Under the pieces are notes generated by a model. That model searched no databases. It worked only from the letters and a program-made list of their open reading frames with translations, and was not told the DNA's origin. This document shows positions 24,261-33,126 of a stretch of 64,000 nt of DNA, one piece after another. The DNA is from Zophobihabitans entericus (GTDB taxonomy: Bacteria; Pseudomonadota; Gammaproteobacteria; Enterobacterales; Orbaceae): NCBI RefSeq assembly GCF_011745665.1, contig NZ_CP050253.1:1525418-1589417 (forward strand), given 5' to 3'. Both the position numbers and the translations under genes were made by a program. Each line of letters starts with the position of its first letter. Position 1 is the stretch's first letter.

Positions 24261-25601
24261 CTAATTATTCACACATAGAACAGAAACAGACGGTTTATCT
24301 GGTTGGATAACGACCATATTTCCGATTGCAAAACCTGTTCTTCTTACAGCAATATAACTCATATTATCTGCGGCAATTGTGTCGGTTAAATAGTAAATAC
24401 TGGCAGGCCAGATATTAGTGTTACTGGCATTCAAAATACCCCTGATTTCTCCCCATTCATTAATAAGCTGCTGTTGGATCAATCTCTGCAAAGGCTGGCT
24501 AATGGTTGCGTAATCCGTGGTTGAAGGTAATTTGTATCCTCCACTTAAAGAAGGACAAAATAATCGTGCATCAGGAATCGTGGCGGTATCTTTTCGGGCA
24601 ATAAACCATTTTTTGATTTCAAATTCATATTCAATGGTATTCGCTGCATTGCTTATTTTTATTCGGGTTGGTTGAAATTGCCCACCTCCAGAACTTTGAC
24701 TTGGGCCGTTAAGGGTTATTTTGACCTGAGATATGTCAGTTGCTACTGCTTTTGCCGTAACAGTGGTTGCACCATTTGGATAGCTTACAATCCATGTTTC
24801 ATTTAACGCATTTACACCAGCTAAAACTAAATTAAAAGTGGCAAAATCAAACCCGACACTCGGAAAGTTATTTGTGTAACTTGCTTGAGGATAAAATGCG
24901 CGAACATGTTTATTACCGTTCCAAACAGTCGTTTTTGGTTCGTTGTTTTCAGTATTAAACCCGGAGCCATTGGCAATAATTTTTGCGTAACAAACGGCTT
25001 GTTGTACAGGAAGTGAATAGTGCTTAGTCGGTAAATTAGGCACACTGTATCGGGTTAGATTAGGTGCGCCGTATTGTGTTTGAAGCATGACCGCACCGGT
25101 TATTTTTAGTGACAGTGGTAAATAGTATGGATAGCCATCATAAGCATGTTCTTCCTTTGATGCCGTAATTTTGTCGCATAGTGTCGGCAGTTGAGTATGA
25201 TAGACACTGCCTGTAGTCGGCAACGTGTTATTGTCTCCGTAAAGGATAGCGTTTAATGAGAATGGTACATCTCTATTATCGGTTGAAAGAAATGTAATAA
25301 AATGATTGTCACCATCCTGGTCTATAGCTTCATTATTGACAGGCTGTCGCAAAATCGGTTGAAAATCTTCTAATGTACTCAATGGATCAATAATTAGGTT
25401 ACTGATATTTGTCTCATCATAAGTATGATTGTTATATTTGAATTGAAACAATTTGAAGTTTTCATTTTGTATACCTTCTTCAATTTCATCGTTAAATTTA
25501 GGTGCATGACCAATAATATGATGTACCGTTGACGCGGACACAGCAGCATAAATTTGATAAGAAAATAGGCAACAAATAAAAGTACTAAGTAAACGAAACA
25601 T
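24261..25601 (-). CDS. Secreted SinI/DUF823-like adhesin-type protein, ICE copy 1
   Basis: This 446-residue exported protein has a signal peptide (LLSTFICCLFSYQIYA). It shares a plan with the proteins at 25840, 56362 and 58012: IxGxAPxF start, an acidic DxDGD loop, a central cysteine pair, AxFxNxxPxxGFDxAxF, a (F/Y)xIKKWF strand and a C-terminal domain with YYLTD or YWTSE and a terminal cysteine. This resembles the DUF823/SinI proteins of enteric inverse-autotransporter loci. AAGGA precedes the ATG. An adhesive or surface role is inferred; no enzyme motif is visible. Confidence 0.6.
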   Translation of the reverse strand: MFRLLSTFICCLFSYQIYAAVSASTVHHIIGHAPKFNDEIEEGIQNENFKLFQFKYNNHTYDETNISNLIIDPLSTLEDFQPILRQPVNNEAIDQDGDNHFITFLSTDNRDVPFSLNAILYGDNNTLPTTGSVYHTQLPTLCDKITASKEEHAYDGYPYYLPLSLKITGAVMLQTQYGAPNLTRYSVPNLPTKHYSLPVQQAVCYAKIIANGSGFNTENNEPKTTVWNGNKHVRAFYPQASYTNNFPSVGFDFATFNLVLAGVNALNETWIVSYPNGATTVTAKAVATDISQVKITLNGPSQSSGGGQFQPTRIKISNAANTIEYEFEIKKWFIARKDTATIPDARLFCPSLSGGYKLPSTTDYATISQPLQRLIQQQLINEWGEIRGILNASNTNIWPASIYYLTDTIAADNMSYIAVRRTGFAIGNMVVIQPDKPSVSVLCVNN

Positions 25602-25662
25602 ATATTTTCCTTGTAGAATGAGAATAATTTAAGTCATGCTAGAAGAAGAAAATTATTTATAT

Positions 25663-25698
25663 GCAATAAATGCGATCTTACGTAATCCGCATTTATTT
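25663..25698. promoter_or_regulatory. Palindromic pair of ICE promoter-motif cores
   Basis: AATAAATGCGAT and ATCCGCATTTATT face each other across eight bases, 60-95 bp upstream of the 24261-25601 gene. Each half matches the GCATTTATT core of the element-wide motif. Confidence 0.45.
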
Positions 25699-25716
25699 AG
25701 ATTGCATTACATTCAC

Positions 25717-25747
25717 TAAAAAAAGCCCTTATTATTGAATAAGGGCA
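25717..25747 (-). terminator. Terminator after the 25840 secreted-protein gene
   Basis: GCCCTTATT/AATAAGGGC stem with TTTTTTT following on the minus strand. Confidence 0.75.
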
Positions 25748-25839
25748 AAGTGGGAATGGAATTAAATAAAAACAAAACAAATAAGTTTATTAATAACGTT
25801 AAAACACCTCCTTACTTTGTTAAAAATTAAATACTCACA

Positions 25840-27153
25840 TCATGGATAAATACATGCGGTTCTTCTTGGAAAAGAAGACGTGCTGTTTGACACTGAGCCA
25901 AGTGCTGAATTAACTGTGTATTGTGCGGTTATGGTGTATTCTTCGTTTGTCCAATAGAAGTTATTCACCCAGTCACTGCCTACATAACCAGTTCCCATTG
26001 CTTCTGCTTGACCCGAATCTACATTCGGATCAAATAACGCTCCCCATTCAGCAAGCAAACTTTCATCAATTTTTCGTGTATAGCTATTACCAGTTGAAGA
26101 GCCTCCAGCCTGAACACTGTTTGTTAGCTCTATTAAGCTCGGAATACGATAATCAGTATTTAAACTACGGCAAAAGGATTGCGCTTGCGTGTAATCATCA
26201 ACACTATTGCCATTATTGATGAACCATTTCTCAATAGTGAATTGATAAGTTATAGAGGGGGCATTTTCTAAAGTACCAATAATCGTAACTGGATAACCAC
26301 TACCAAGTTGATTGTAAGGGGGAATGGTGGGTTGCGTCTTATTCGCGCCTTTAAATATGACAGAGACCTTACCTTGTGATACTGGTAGATACCCACTAGA
26401 ATCAGTTTGAATAATGCTTTGCCCTTGTGTGACCTGCCATATATAGTCAGTATGAGTTGTGACTAAATCAAAACGCGCTTGATCAAATGCTGTGGTTGGA
26501 AAGTTCTTTCCTGATGTTTGAGGAAAAAAACCTTTATCAGCCGTCCACTGTGTATTGCTATGGCTGCTGTAATGTGTATTCCCTAAATTCGGTTGAACGT
26601 AACAAATAGAGACAGAAGGGCTGATGATATATGTTTTAGTGACATGCTCATAGGTAGTTGAACGTGGTAAACCAAACTGACTATTGAGTGATAACGCGCC
26701 ATCATTTGAAAGTGTGACAATATAAGGGGCTGGTTTACCATTTTCAGCCAGTGAGCAGAATGTATCATTTAATGTTGGCGTGAAGGCTATAGTTTCACCA
26801 TTGCTTATGTAGTACCACTGACTTGTAACTAGACCTGAGATTGAATCAAATAAATCTTCATCATCATCTAAATAAATGCTTTCATTGTCAGTTTTCAAAA
26901 TGGGACTAAATGAAATAAGTTTTGTATCGCCTGAAACATCTATTTGAATCGGATTCGCTATAAAGTAATCCTCATTATCAGTGTCATTGGTGAATCTGAT
27001 CCCAAATGAGTCAAAATTGGATAAGTTAACTTCTGATGTGAAACGCGGAGCATTGCCAACTATGGTATTTGCTGTGTATGCAGATAAAGCCAAAGCTGAT
27101 GTGCTTTGCAATAGAATACAATTGGCAATGCAAACATATATTTTGCGTTTCAT
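25840..27153 (-). CDS. Secreted SinI/DUF823-like adhesin-type protein, ICE copy 2
   Basis: This 437-residue paralogue of the preceding gene has a signal peptide (ILLQSTSALALS), then ANTIVGNAPRFTSEV. It carries the acidic DDDEDLFD loop, NFPTTAFDQARFDL, YQFTIEKWF and a C-terminal YVGSDWVNNFYWTNEEY domain. Cysteines at the centre and near the C-terminus probably pair. Tandem placement suggests duplication. Two further copies lie in the chromosome 30 kb away, so this ICE carries a family its host already has. Confidence 0.6.
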   Translation of the reverse strand: MKRKIYVCIANCILLQSTSALALSAYTANTIVGNAPRFTSEVNLSNFDSFGIRFTNDTDNEDYFIANPIQIDVSGDTKLISFSPILKTDNESIYLDDDEDLFDSISGLVTSQWYYISNGETIAFTPTLNDTFCSLAENGKPAPYIVTLSNDGALSLNSQFGLPRSTTYEHVTKTYIISPSVSICYVQPNLGNTHYSSHSNTQWTADKGFFPQTSGKNFPTTAFDQARFDLVTTHTDYIWQVTQGQSIIQTDSSGYLPVSQGKVSVIFKGANKTQPTIPPYNQLGSGYPVTIIGTLENAPSITYQFTIEKWFINNGNSVDDYTQAQSFCRSLNTDYRIPSLIELTNSVQAGGSSTGNSYTRKIDESLLAEWGALFDPNVDSGQAEAMGTGYVGSDWVNNFYWTNEEYTITAQYTVNSALGSVSNSTSSFPRRTACIYP

Positions 27154-27213
27154 ATCGATAAAATTGTCCTGTTATTATGTAGTAATGTTCGAGCAACTTT
27201 GAGGTTATAAATA

Positions 27214-27291
27214 AAGTAAGGACATTATCAATGAAGAAGAAAGCGAATAAAAATCGTTTAAAACGATCGATTTTATTGTGATTGATCGTTT
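27214..27291 (+). repeat. 78-bp direct repeat left of umuDC
   Basis: About three quarters identical to 29376-29453 in the same orientation and length. It begins AAGTAAGGACATTATCA and ends in the hairpin AACGATC/GATCGTT. The two copies bracket umuDC exactly. Confidence 0.6.
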
Positions 27292-27524
27292 GTATTGATT
27301 GTTTGAATAGGTAAAATAACTCTTATCTACTACATAATTCCTATTGGAAAAACGTCTACAAACTCAGCTATTTATAGACATTAAAGTAAAATCATCTACT
27401 TTGATGTGATAATCAGAACAATATACTATGACGAACAGAATTTATTAGTTTTTCATCATAATCATAATAAATTATTTTATTTTTATTTATATTTTGTTAA
27501 AGACTTCGTTTTTTAAAATGTATA

Positions 27525-27544
27525 TACTGTTTTTATATACAGTT
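27525..27544 (+). promoter_or_regulatory. LexA (SOS) box
   Basis: TACTGTTTTTATATACAGTT fits the CTGT-N8-ACAG consensus of the gammaproteobacterial LexA site. It ends 17 bp before the umuD start. Confidence 0.9.
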
Positions 27545-27560
27545 ATTCGCATTTTTAGAT

Positions 27561-27986
27561 ATGAAATTTTTTATCCCCTCTGATAATCCACTTATTCAGC
27601 CATTACCTCTTTTTAATGATAAGGTTAGGGCTGGATTTCCTTCGCCTGCTCAGGATTATATTGAACAGACACTCGATTTAAACGAGCTGTGTATCACACA
27701 TCCAGCATCAACTTATTTTGTTCGTGCTGATGGCTATTCAATGATTAATGCAGGGATACATCCTGGTGATATTCTTGTAGTAGATCGAAGCCTTGAAGCT
27801 GTTCATCAGGATATCGTGATTGCTGCCATTGATGGGGAATTCACAGTTAAATTGTTGAGTTTGCATCCAACTATTCAACTGCAACCTATGAATGAAGAGT
27901 TTTTGCCAATAGACATTACTGCTGAAGATGACTTGATCTTATTTGGCGTGGTGACTTTTGTGATTCATAAAACACGGACACGCTAA
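27561..27986 (+). CDS. umuD: UmuD-like SOS mutagenesis protein
   Basis: This 141-residue protein is the self-cleaving subunit of DNA polymerase V. Key residues fall at the E. coli positions: the cleavage site A24-G25 in AGFPSPA, catalytic S60 in DGYSM and K97 in FTVK. RecA-stimulated autocleavage would give UmuD'. It is SOS-controlled through the box at 27525 and lies one base before umuC. Carriage on an ICE, like ImpAB/RumAB, may help the element during the stress of transfer. Confidence 0.93.
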   Translation: MKFFIPSDNPLIQPLPLFNDKVRAGFPSPAQDYIEQTLDLNELCITHPASTYFVRADGYSMINAGIHPGDILVVDRSLEAVHQDIVIAAIDGEFTVKLLSLHPTIQLQPMNEEFLPIDITAEDDLILFGVVTFVIHKTRTR

Positions 27987-27987
27987 T

Positions 27988-29244
27988 ATGTTTGCCCTTG
28001 TTGATGTGAACTCATTTTTTGCTTCGTGCGAAACAGTTTTTAGACCGGATATCCTTGGTTTACCTGTTGTTGTTCTCAGCAACAATGATGGCTGTGTGAT
28101 CGCACGTAGTAAGGAAGCAAAAGAGATCGGCATTAAAATGGCCGTTCCATATTATCAAATTAAGCACTTAATTAAACCGCACAAAATACAAGTGTTTTCA
28201 AGTAATTACCCCTTGTACGGAGACCTATCTCATAGGGTTATGTCAATATTAGAAGAACTTGCCCCAAAACTTGAAATTTATTCGATTGACGAGGCTTTTC
28301 TTGATGTGTCCGGGATCGATGATTTATTTGAATTCGGAAAGAAAACCAGAAGTACAATTTTAAAATGCACCGGTTTAACTGTGGGGGTTGGTATTGGGCC
28401 AACTAAAACTCTGGCCAAACTAGCCAATTATGCTGCTAAAAAATGGACAAAAACCCAAGGTGTCGTTGATTTATCTACGATTGAACGTCAAAAAAAGTTA
28501 ATGGGTATTGTGCCAGTTGGAGAAGTATGGGGGATAGGTCGTCAGTTAAGTTCCAGACTAGAAGCCATGGGGGTTAAAACAGCTTTAGATTTAGCTAATA
28601 GCAATCCGAAACAGATGCGGAAGCTGTTTAGTGTTGTACTGGAGCGGACTATAGCAGAACTCAATGGTGAGTCCTGCTTATCGTTAGAAGAGTTTACTCC
28701 AGTAAAGCAACAAATTGTGTGTTCACGTTCCTTCAGTCAACGCATCACGAAACTAGCAGATATGAGACAAGCGATTTCATCATACGCGGAAAGGGCTGCA
28801 AAAAAACTTCGTGACGAAAAACAAAGATGCAAACACATTTCAGTATTTATCAAAACCTCCCCTTTTAATGGAAATAAACATTATTTGAATGAAATAGCAC
28901 ATGGCAGTATGCAAGCGCATTCATCGGATAGTCGCGACATTATTCATCTATCTGTAAGGCTTCTGGATAAAATTTGGCAAGATGGTCAGGCTTATCAAAA
29001 AGCAGGAGTGATATTGGGTGATTTTTCAAATGAAAACATGGTTCAGGTGGGGTTATTTGATGAATTTGAGCAACGTAAAAACAGTGATGAGTTAATGAAA
29101 GTTATTGACGAAATTAATCTAAAAAAGGGGCGTGTTTGGTTTGCTGGACAGGGCACAAAACAAGATTGGAAGATGAAACAAGATTTGCTTTCACCATCGT
29201 ATACAACAAAGTGGAAAGATATACCGATCGTTAAAGTAAAATAG
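27988..29244 (+). CDS. umuC: UmuC-like Y-family DNA polymerase V
   Basis: A 418-residue translesion polymerase (E. coli UmuC has 422). Motifs: FALVDVNSFFASCE with the first catalytic Asp, SNNDGCVIARS, YSIDEAFLDVSG with the DE pair, and the helix-hairpin-helix region WGIGRQLSSRLEAMG. The C-terminal little-finger and UmuC tail are present. It is transcribed with umuD and flanked by 78-bp direct repeats. Confidence 0.93.
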   Translation: MFALVDVNSFFASCETVFRPDILGLPVVVLSNNDGCVIARSKEAKEIGIKMAVPYYQIKHLIKPHKIQVFSSNYPLYGDLSHRVMSILEELAPKLEIYSIDEAFLDVSGIDDLFEFGKKTRSTILKCTGLTVGVGIGPTKTLAKLANYAAKKWTKTQGVVDLSTIERQKKLMGIVPVGEVWGIGRQLSSRLEAMGVKTALDLANSNPKQMRKLFSVVLERTIAELNGESCLSLEEFTPVKQQIVCSRSFSQRITKLADMRQAISSYAERAAKKLRDEKQRCKHISVFIKTSPFNGNKHYLNEIAHGSMQAHSSDSRDIIHLSVRLLDKIWQDGQAYQKAGVILGDFSNENMVQVGLFDEFEQRKNSDELMKVIDEINLKKGRVWFAGQGTKQDWKMKQDLLSPSYTTKWKDIPIVKVK

Positions 29245-29375
29245 GCAATAACAATTATTAGATAAATACAGACTGTTGCTTGAGAAAAAACAAAGCTACG
29301 AATAGTGAATGTAGCTTTGAATTTATTTAGATATTATGCATTTAGAATAATTATTTCTAAAATAATGCTTTAGAA

Positions 29376-29453
29376 AAGCAAGGATATTATCAGCTATAGA
29401 TAAAGCGATTAAAAATCGTTTGTGACGATCAATATCAATATTATTGATCGTTA
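29376..29453 (+). repeat. 78-bp direct repeat right of umuDC
   Basis: Partner of 27214-27291. Its 3' half forms the hairpin ACGATCAATA/TATTGATCGT and may also terminate umuC. Confidence 0.6.
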
Positions 29454-29496
29454 ATTCTGATCGTTTTTTTGCTGCTTTTGTATTTCAATTACTTAC

Positions 29497-29748
29497 TCAT
29501 TGTTGCGTTTTATTCTTTTTGTCTTCTAAAACAATCATGATGGATTTAATGCCTAAATAACCAATATGACTGACAATGATGATCACCGTACCAAGCCATG
29601 GATAGAGCCAGTTTAGACCCCAACCAACCAAATATGCAGCAGGTACATATATTAAAAGAAATGGTAATAATCCATTCCGCTTTAGAAACAGCCAGACAAA
29701 AATCCAGAAGCCAGATATAAATAAAGATAGGATTGTTTCAGAACTCAT
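29497..29748 (-). CDS. Small membrane protein, likely immunity protein of the 29745 toxin
   Basis: This 83-residue protein has two to three membrane segments (LFISGFWIFVWLFL, LLIYVPAAYLVGWGLNWLY, VIIIVSHIGYLGI). It overlaps the preceding large gene by 4 bp. The position directly behind a polymorphic-toxin-like gene, and the membrane nature, suggest an immunity protein against a membrane-acting or imported toxin. Family not recognised. Confidence 0.55.
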   Translation of the reverse strand: MSSETILSLFISGFWIFVWLFLKRNGLLPFLLIYVPAAYLVGWGLNWLYPWLGTVIIIVSHIGYLGIKSIMIVLEDKKNKTQQ

Positions 29749-31670
29749 TGTTTTTCTTTCTCATCATTTTTCTTCAAATCTTTGTAAAGAGAATAACCGC
29801 TATAACCTAAGCCAGCAGGAACACCTACATATCGTGCAAATGTATCAAGACGATTAGTATGAAGAGTACCATATACTGCATTACGATGGGTTAAATCAAC
29901 TTGTTCGGGAATAACCTTTTGGTATTTAGATACCCAAACTTTTAAATTGCGAGGAGATTTCAATTCAGATGATAACACATCGAACTCGACATAATTGGTG
30001 CGATTTCCTACTCCTGTCCACATACGATTCCAAGCATTCATTTTGTCAGCAGGGAAAGGTGCTATCCAAGTTGTAGTGGTCGTTATACCATCAATTAATT
30101 GTTCCCCTTTTGTTGGTTGTGCGGATAAAGCAAACTTGCCATCAATCGGAAAATCACCTTTCTTTGGATCGTAAAATTGAGTGACTCTTAGGGTTTTACT
30201 TTCTATATTCGTAGTTACAGAAAGCGGCTTAACCATTTTCCCCACACCAAAAACACCAACAACAGTTAACGCACCCTCAACAGCGCGTTCAGTTGTATCA
30301 ATCTTTTCACCTGTCCATAAGCGTCTTCCACCAATGGCTTCAGTTGCACCTAATGTTAAGTTGGGAAACACATTAAAAGGGCTACTCATACCGGCATTCA
30401 TTAATGCAAGCGCATTAGCTTTTTGTTCTAATTTATATTGTTCTGATTCACTTTCTGTGGCTTCTTTAACGATCCATTCATCATTATTATTAGACTCACT
30501 TGTCACAACACAAATTTTATTTCTCAACATTTGTGCATTGGATGCAAAAGCACAGGATAGCTTTTCTCCGGGAAAGTGTTCATACGTTTTATATTCATTG
30601 CCGCCCCAGCTTTCACCCGAAGTTTGGTATTCTAAAATCTTTTTAACCGTCATAGGTGATTGAGAATACGCAACAGGTACTTCTGGTAAAGATTTATAGC
30701 GAACATTGCCTTTACTTAAAGACACCATGTTATTTAATGAAAACTGTTCTTGCGCTTTTAGAGTTTGTTCTGTTAGCTGCTGGTTAATCTGATTTTGTTG
30801 TGTCTCTTTAGTGAATAGACTTTGTAGATAATTTGCATCGTGTGTTTCTGTTTTAGCCTGTTCCACACGTTTCTGTGCTGCCAGTTGTTGCTCAATTTGC
30901 TGATTGATTTGAGTTTGTTGACTCATAATTTTATTGGCAAGTTTTTCATTCAGTTGCTTTTCTTGCTCAGAATAAATAGTGGGGTCGTAAGTGTATTCTT
31001 TGTTGGGCTTAACATCAGGAATAACATGTTGATGTTCATCTTTAAGCTTAATGTCTTTAATTTGGCCTGATTGGTATAAATGACCTAATGCTTGTTTCGG
31101 ATTATCAGGATCAAGTTTTTGAGCTATTTTTATTGCAGAGTCACCTTGTTGAGCTACAACAGAAAGTTGTGTTTTTTCTTGCTCAATTTCTGGTATGGTC
31201 TCTGGTACTGTTGGCTTAATATCAGGTTTAATGTGACTATCTGATTGAGCTAATGTTGACTCTGCCTGCTGATTATTAACTAACGCTGGTTGTTCAAGTT
31301 GGTGTTCTCTTAGTGTTTTTTGGATATTAATGTGAGCAGGGGGGCGGTTTTTGTCAAAATATGCAATCAAATGACTATCTTTGTCTTTATCTTTATCTTT
31401 ATCTTTATAAGGGGCAATATAAATCACTTCATAACCGTGACCTTTAGCTGCTACCTTTTTTGATAATGCTTTTGTTAAAGCTTGTTGCTCTTCTTCAGTG
31501 TAATCTTTGATGGGATTTTTCTGTTTTTTGAGTTGTTCTTGAATGTTTTCTTCAGCTTCAGGTAGCTTTTGTTGGACAAGGCGTTCGAGTTCTAACTGAC
31601 GTTCATTTTCTTGTAATAAACGCTGTAGCTGTTGGTGTTCTAGGTCTATTTCTAATTGAGGTCTTTCCAT
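29745..31670 (-). CDS. Large polymorphic-toxin-like protein with novel C-terminal domain
   Basis: This 641-residue protein has no signal peptide. The first 300 residues are charged and coiled-coil prone, with a KDKDKDKDKD tract (about 95) and a LysM-like segment VVAQQGDSAIKIAQKLDPDNPK. Around 430-490 a glycine-rich region (GATEAIGGRRLWTGEKIDTTERAVEGALTVVGVFGVGK, shown here in pieces only: GATEAIGG and AVEGALTVVG) resembles pre-toxin linkers. The last 130 residues (from DGKFALSAQPTKG, with GVGNRTNYVEFDV) look like a toxin domain that I cannot assign. The layout, and a small membrane gene overlapping its end, suggest an effector/immunity pair. Confidence 0.55.
   Translation of the reverse strand: MERPQLEIDLEHQQLQRLLQENERQLELERLVQQKLPEAEENIQEQLKKQKNPIKDYTEEEQQALTKALSKKVAAKGHGYEVIYIAPYKDKDKDKDKDSHLIAYFDKNRPPAHINIQKTLREHQLEQPALVNNQQAESTLAQSDSHIKPDIKPTVPETIPEIEQEKTQLSVVAQQGDSAIKIAQKLDPDNPKQALGHLYQSGQIKDIKLKDEHQHVIPDVKPNKEYTYDPTIYSEQEKQLNEKLANKIMSQQTQINQQIEQQLAAQKRVEQAKTETHDANYLQSLFTKETQQNQINQQLTEQTLKAQEQFSLNNMVSLSKGNVRYKSLPEVPVAYSQSPMTVKKILEYQTSGESWGGNEYKTYEHFPGEKLSCAFASNAQMLRNKICVVTSESNNNDEWIVKEATESESEQYKLEQKANALALMNAGMSSPFNVFPNLTLGATEAIGGRRLWTGEKIDTTERAVEGALTVVGVFGVGKMVKPLSVTTNIESKTLRVTQFYDPKKGDFPIDGKFALSAQPTKGEQLIDGITTTTTWIAPFPADKMNAWNRMWTGVGNRTNYVEFDVLSSELKSPRNLKVWVSKYQKVIPEQVDLTHRNAVYGTLHTNRLDTFARYVGVPAGLGYSGYSLYKDLKKNDEKEKQ
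31384..31411. repeat. Hexanucleotide repeat CTTTAT inside the toxin-like gene
   Basis: About four copies of a 6-bp unit encode alternating Lys-Asp. Changes in copy number would stay in frame, so length variation of the linker is possible without phase variation. Confidence 0.7.
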
Positions 31671-31765
31671 GATCTTGGCAATTCTATAGTAAAAATATTG
31701 ATCGAGTATAAAAATTTATGCAAAAGGCAGAAAATAATGCGCCTATAATGTTTTATGCAACATGA

Positions 31766-32086
31766 CTAGGAACTTCTTTTGATATAAATTTGTGTATTTT
31801 TAACTTTTTTGGCAACAGTTGATGTGGATAAGATATTGTTATTGATGCCTTGAATTAAAGACTTTATATCTTGCATCATAAACATGATATGTTCAGCGAC
31901 CACTTCTTCATCTGAAGGTGTGATTTTGAGTATTGTGGATAGAGCTTCTAAGCCAGTTTCTAAGTTTTCTTTTGTACGTTTTGCGGTTAGATTAAGTTGA
32001 AAAGCATCATCACTATTTGTGATATTTGAAAAGTTTATGATTAGACAGCTTGGATTATCTAATCTTGAAGTCATTCCGTTGTCCAA
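31766..32086 (-). CDS. Small helical hypothetical protein, paralogue 3
   Basis: I place the start at TTG (32086). AAGGAG lies six bases upstream, and the resulting MDNGMTSRLDN start resembles MDNDNTH of the 23764 protein. The leader-motif-to-start distance (102 nt) then also matches the other leader copies. The protein has about 107 residues, with a middle (NLTAKRTKENLETGLEALSTIL) that parallels the NTKxxLExGMNVI region of the other two. Function unknown. Confidence 0.55.
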   Translation of the reverse strand: MDNGMTSRLDNPSCLIINFSNITNSDDAFQLNLTAKRTKENLETGLEALSTILKITPSDEEVVAEHIMFMMQDIKSLIQGINNNILSTSTVAKKVKNTQIYIKRSS

Positions 32087-32102
32087 TTGTAGCTCCTTGA
32101 GA

Positions 32103-32275
32103 ACCACCATAGGGTGGTGACACAAAAGTAGGTGTGAGAAAACAGAAACAGAACTGCCCAGCGCTTGCGCTGCACCTAAATCCGTGCCACCATTGACTAT
32201 TATATAGACAACAGACCACGCAGAGGTAAATAATTACCTCTGGTCGCCTTCTGTTTCGGGTTTCTCAGGCCCTAC
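32103..32275 (-). ncRNA. Structured 5' leader RNA, copy C (CACCATTGA class)
   Basis: The outer stem joins GTAGGTGTGAGAAAACAGAA with TTCTGTTT...TTTCTCAGGCCCTAC. Inside are the hairpin CAGCGC/GCGCTG, the motif CACCATTGA (32188-32196) and the hairpin CAGAGGTAA/TTACCTCTG. ACCACC/GGTGGT (32103-32118) precedes the ribosome-binding site of the downstream gene. Confidence 0.6.
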
Positions 32276-32435
32276 ACGCATAAATACGTGCCATATGATT
32301 ATAACAGACTAATAATCTGAATAGTGAATTAGCAATATTACTTTGATTCAATTCGATTAAAACTGTTGTAATTTTCTAATGCTCTTTCAATATCAACATA
32401 AATAAATATGATTTCTACCAGAAATACTCAACACC

Positions 32436-32580
32436 TACTTTTTAAAGCTTTCAACAGCGATATTCATCATAAGACTGAGTAATGTTGCAGATGGGAGCAA
32501 AATCCAAAGTGGTGAAACACTTATTAGCAATACTAAGTAAATTACCCAAGGCAGCGTTAAGATAGGTATTAAGAGCGATT
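32436..32580 (-). pseudogene. Degraded copy of the small membrane gene at 33894
   Basis: Minus-strand translation gives SPLWILLPSATLLSLMMNIAVESFKK in pieces, closely matching SPLWILLPSATLLSIVMNIAVGSFKK of the 33894-34133 product. An upstream piece (ALNTYLNAALGNLL) matches AINAYFNIAMGHLF in another frame, so a frameshift has broken the gene. Beyond it the homology fades. Confidence 0.7.
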
Positions 32581-32688
32581 TAGCTCGATGATAGATAAAC
32601 CAGATTCACGGCCAGCACAAAATTTTCTAATATCACGTCTCACAAGACCATCTATTAAACCCACAAATAAGGCAAAAATGAATAGGGC

Positions 32689-33126
32689 TTATCCTCTACT
32701 TCGCTTAATATTAAAGTATCGAGATAATGCAAAAGGGCGTTTTACAGATTGAAATGGTAATACTGTGGATAGATGTGAGATTGCTGTTTTAGGGGTTTTG
32801 TATAAAGTTAAAGTCCAGACACCTTCTATCATAAATTCAAAAGATACAGTGTTGTCAGAGATAATGTTTAAATTTTCAAAATATCCAGGACTATACATTC
32901 GATAAATATCAGCTTCATCTACAATTTTATTTTGTTGTGTATCCAATAAATAAATGAATAATGTTTCTTCAAATTGGCAATTATCAGTGATAAACAACAA
33001 AATATAACGCTCATCAAATGCAAGTGCAGCATGTAAGAGTTCGCCAGCAACACGAATCATACTATCACGACCATCTATTTCAATTCTTGTGTGATTCAGC
33101 GTTATATTTGAGAGTTTTTTAATCAT
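32689..33126 (-). CDS. Hypothetical 145-residue protein, paralogue 1
   Basis: AGGTGG lies a few bases before the ATG. The protein shares RYILLF(I/V), FEExLFIYL(L/F)DT, NKIVDEA and KRPF(A/S)xxRYF with the protein at 33352. It is beta-rich, without signal peptide or membrane segment. It sits with a broken membrane gene in a unit that mirrors the intact pair at 33352-34133. A role as an immunity protein or small regulator is only a guess. Confidence 0.6.
   Translation of the reverse strand: MIKKLSNITLNHTRIEIDGRDSMIRVAGELLHAALAFDERYILLFITDNCQFEETLFIYLLDTQQNKIVDEADIYRMYSPGYFENLNIISDNTVSFEFMIEGVWTLTLYKTPKTAISHLSTVLPFQSVKRPFALSRYFNIKRSRG

Noticed and set aside
29262-29280. Another ICE promoter-motif core (GATAAATACAGACT)
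   Set aside because: Two mismatches in the core, and it lies downstream of umuC with no gene start at the proper distance.
30181-30663. 160-residue plus-strand ORF
   Set aside because: Antisense shadow of the 641-residue toxin-like gene.
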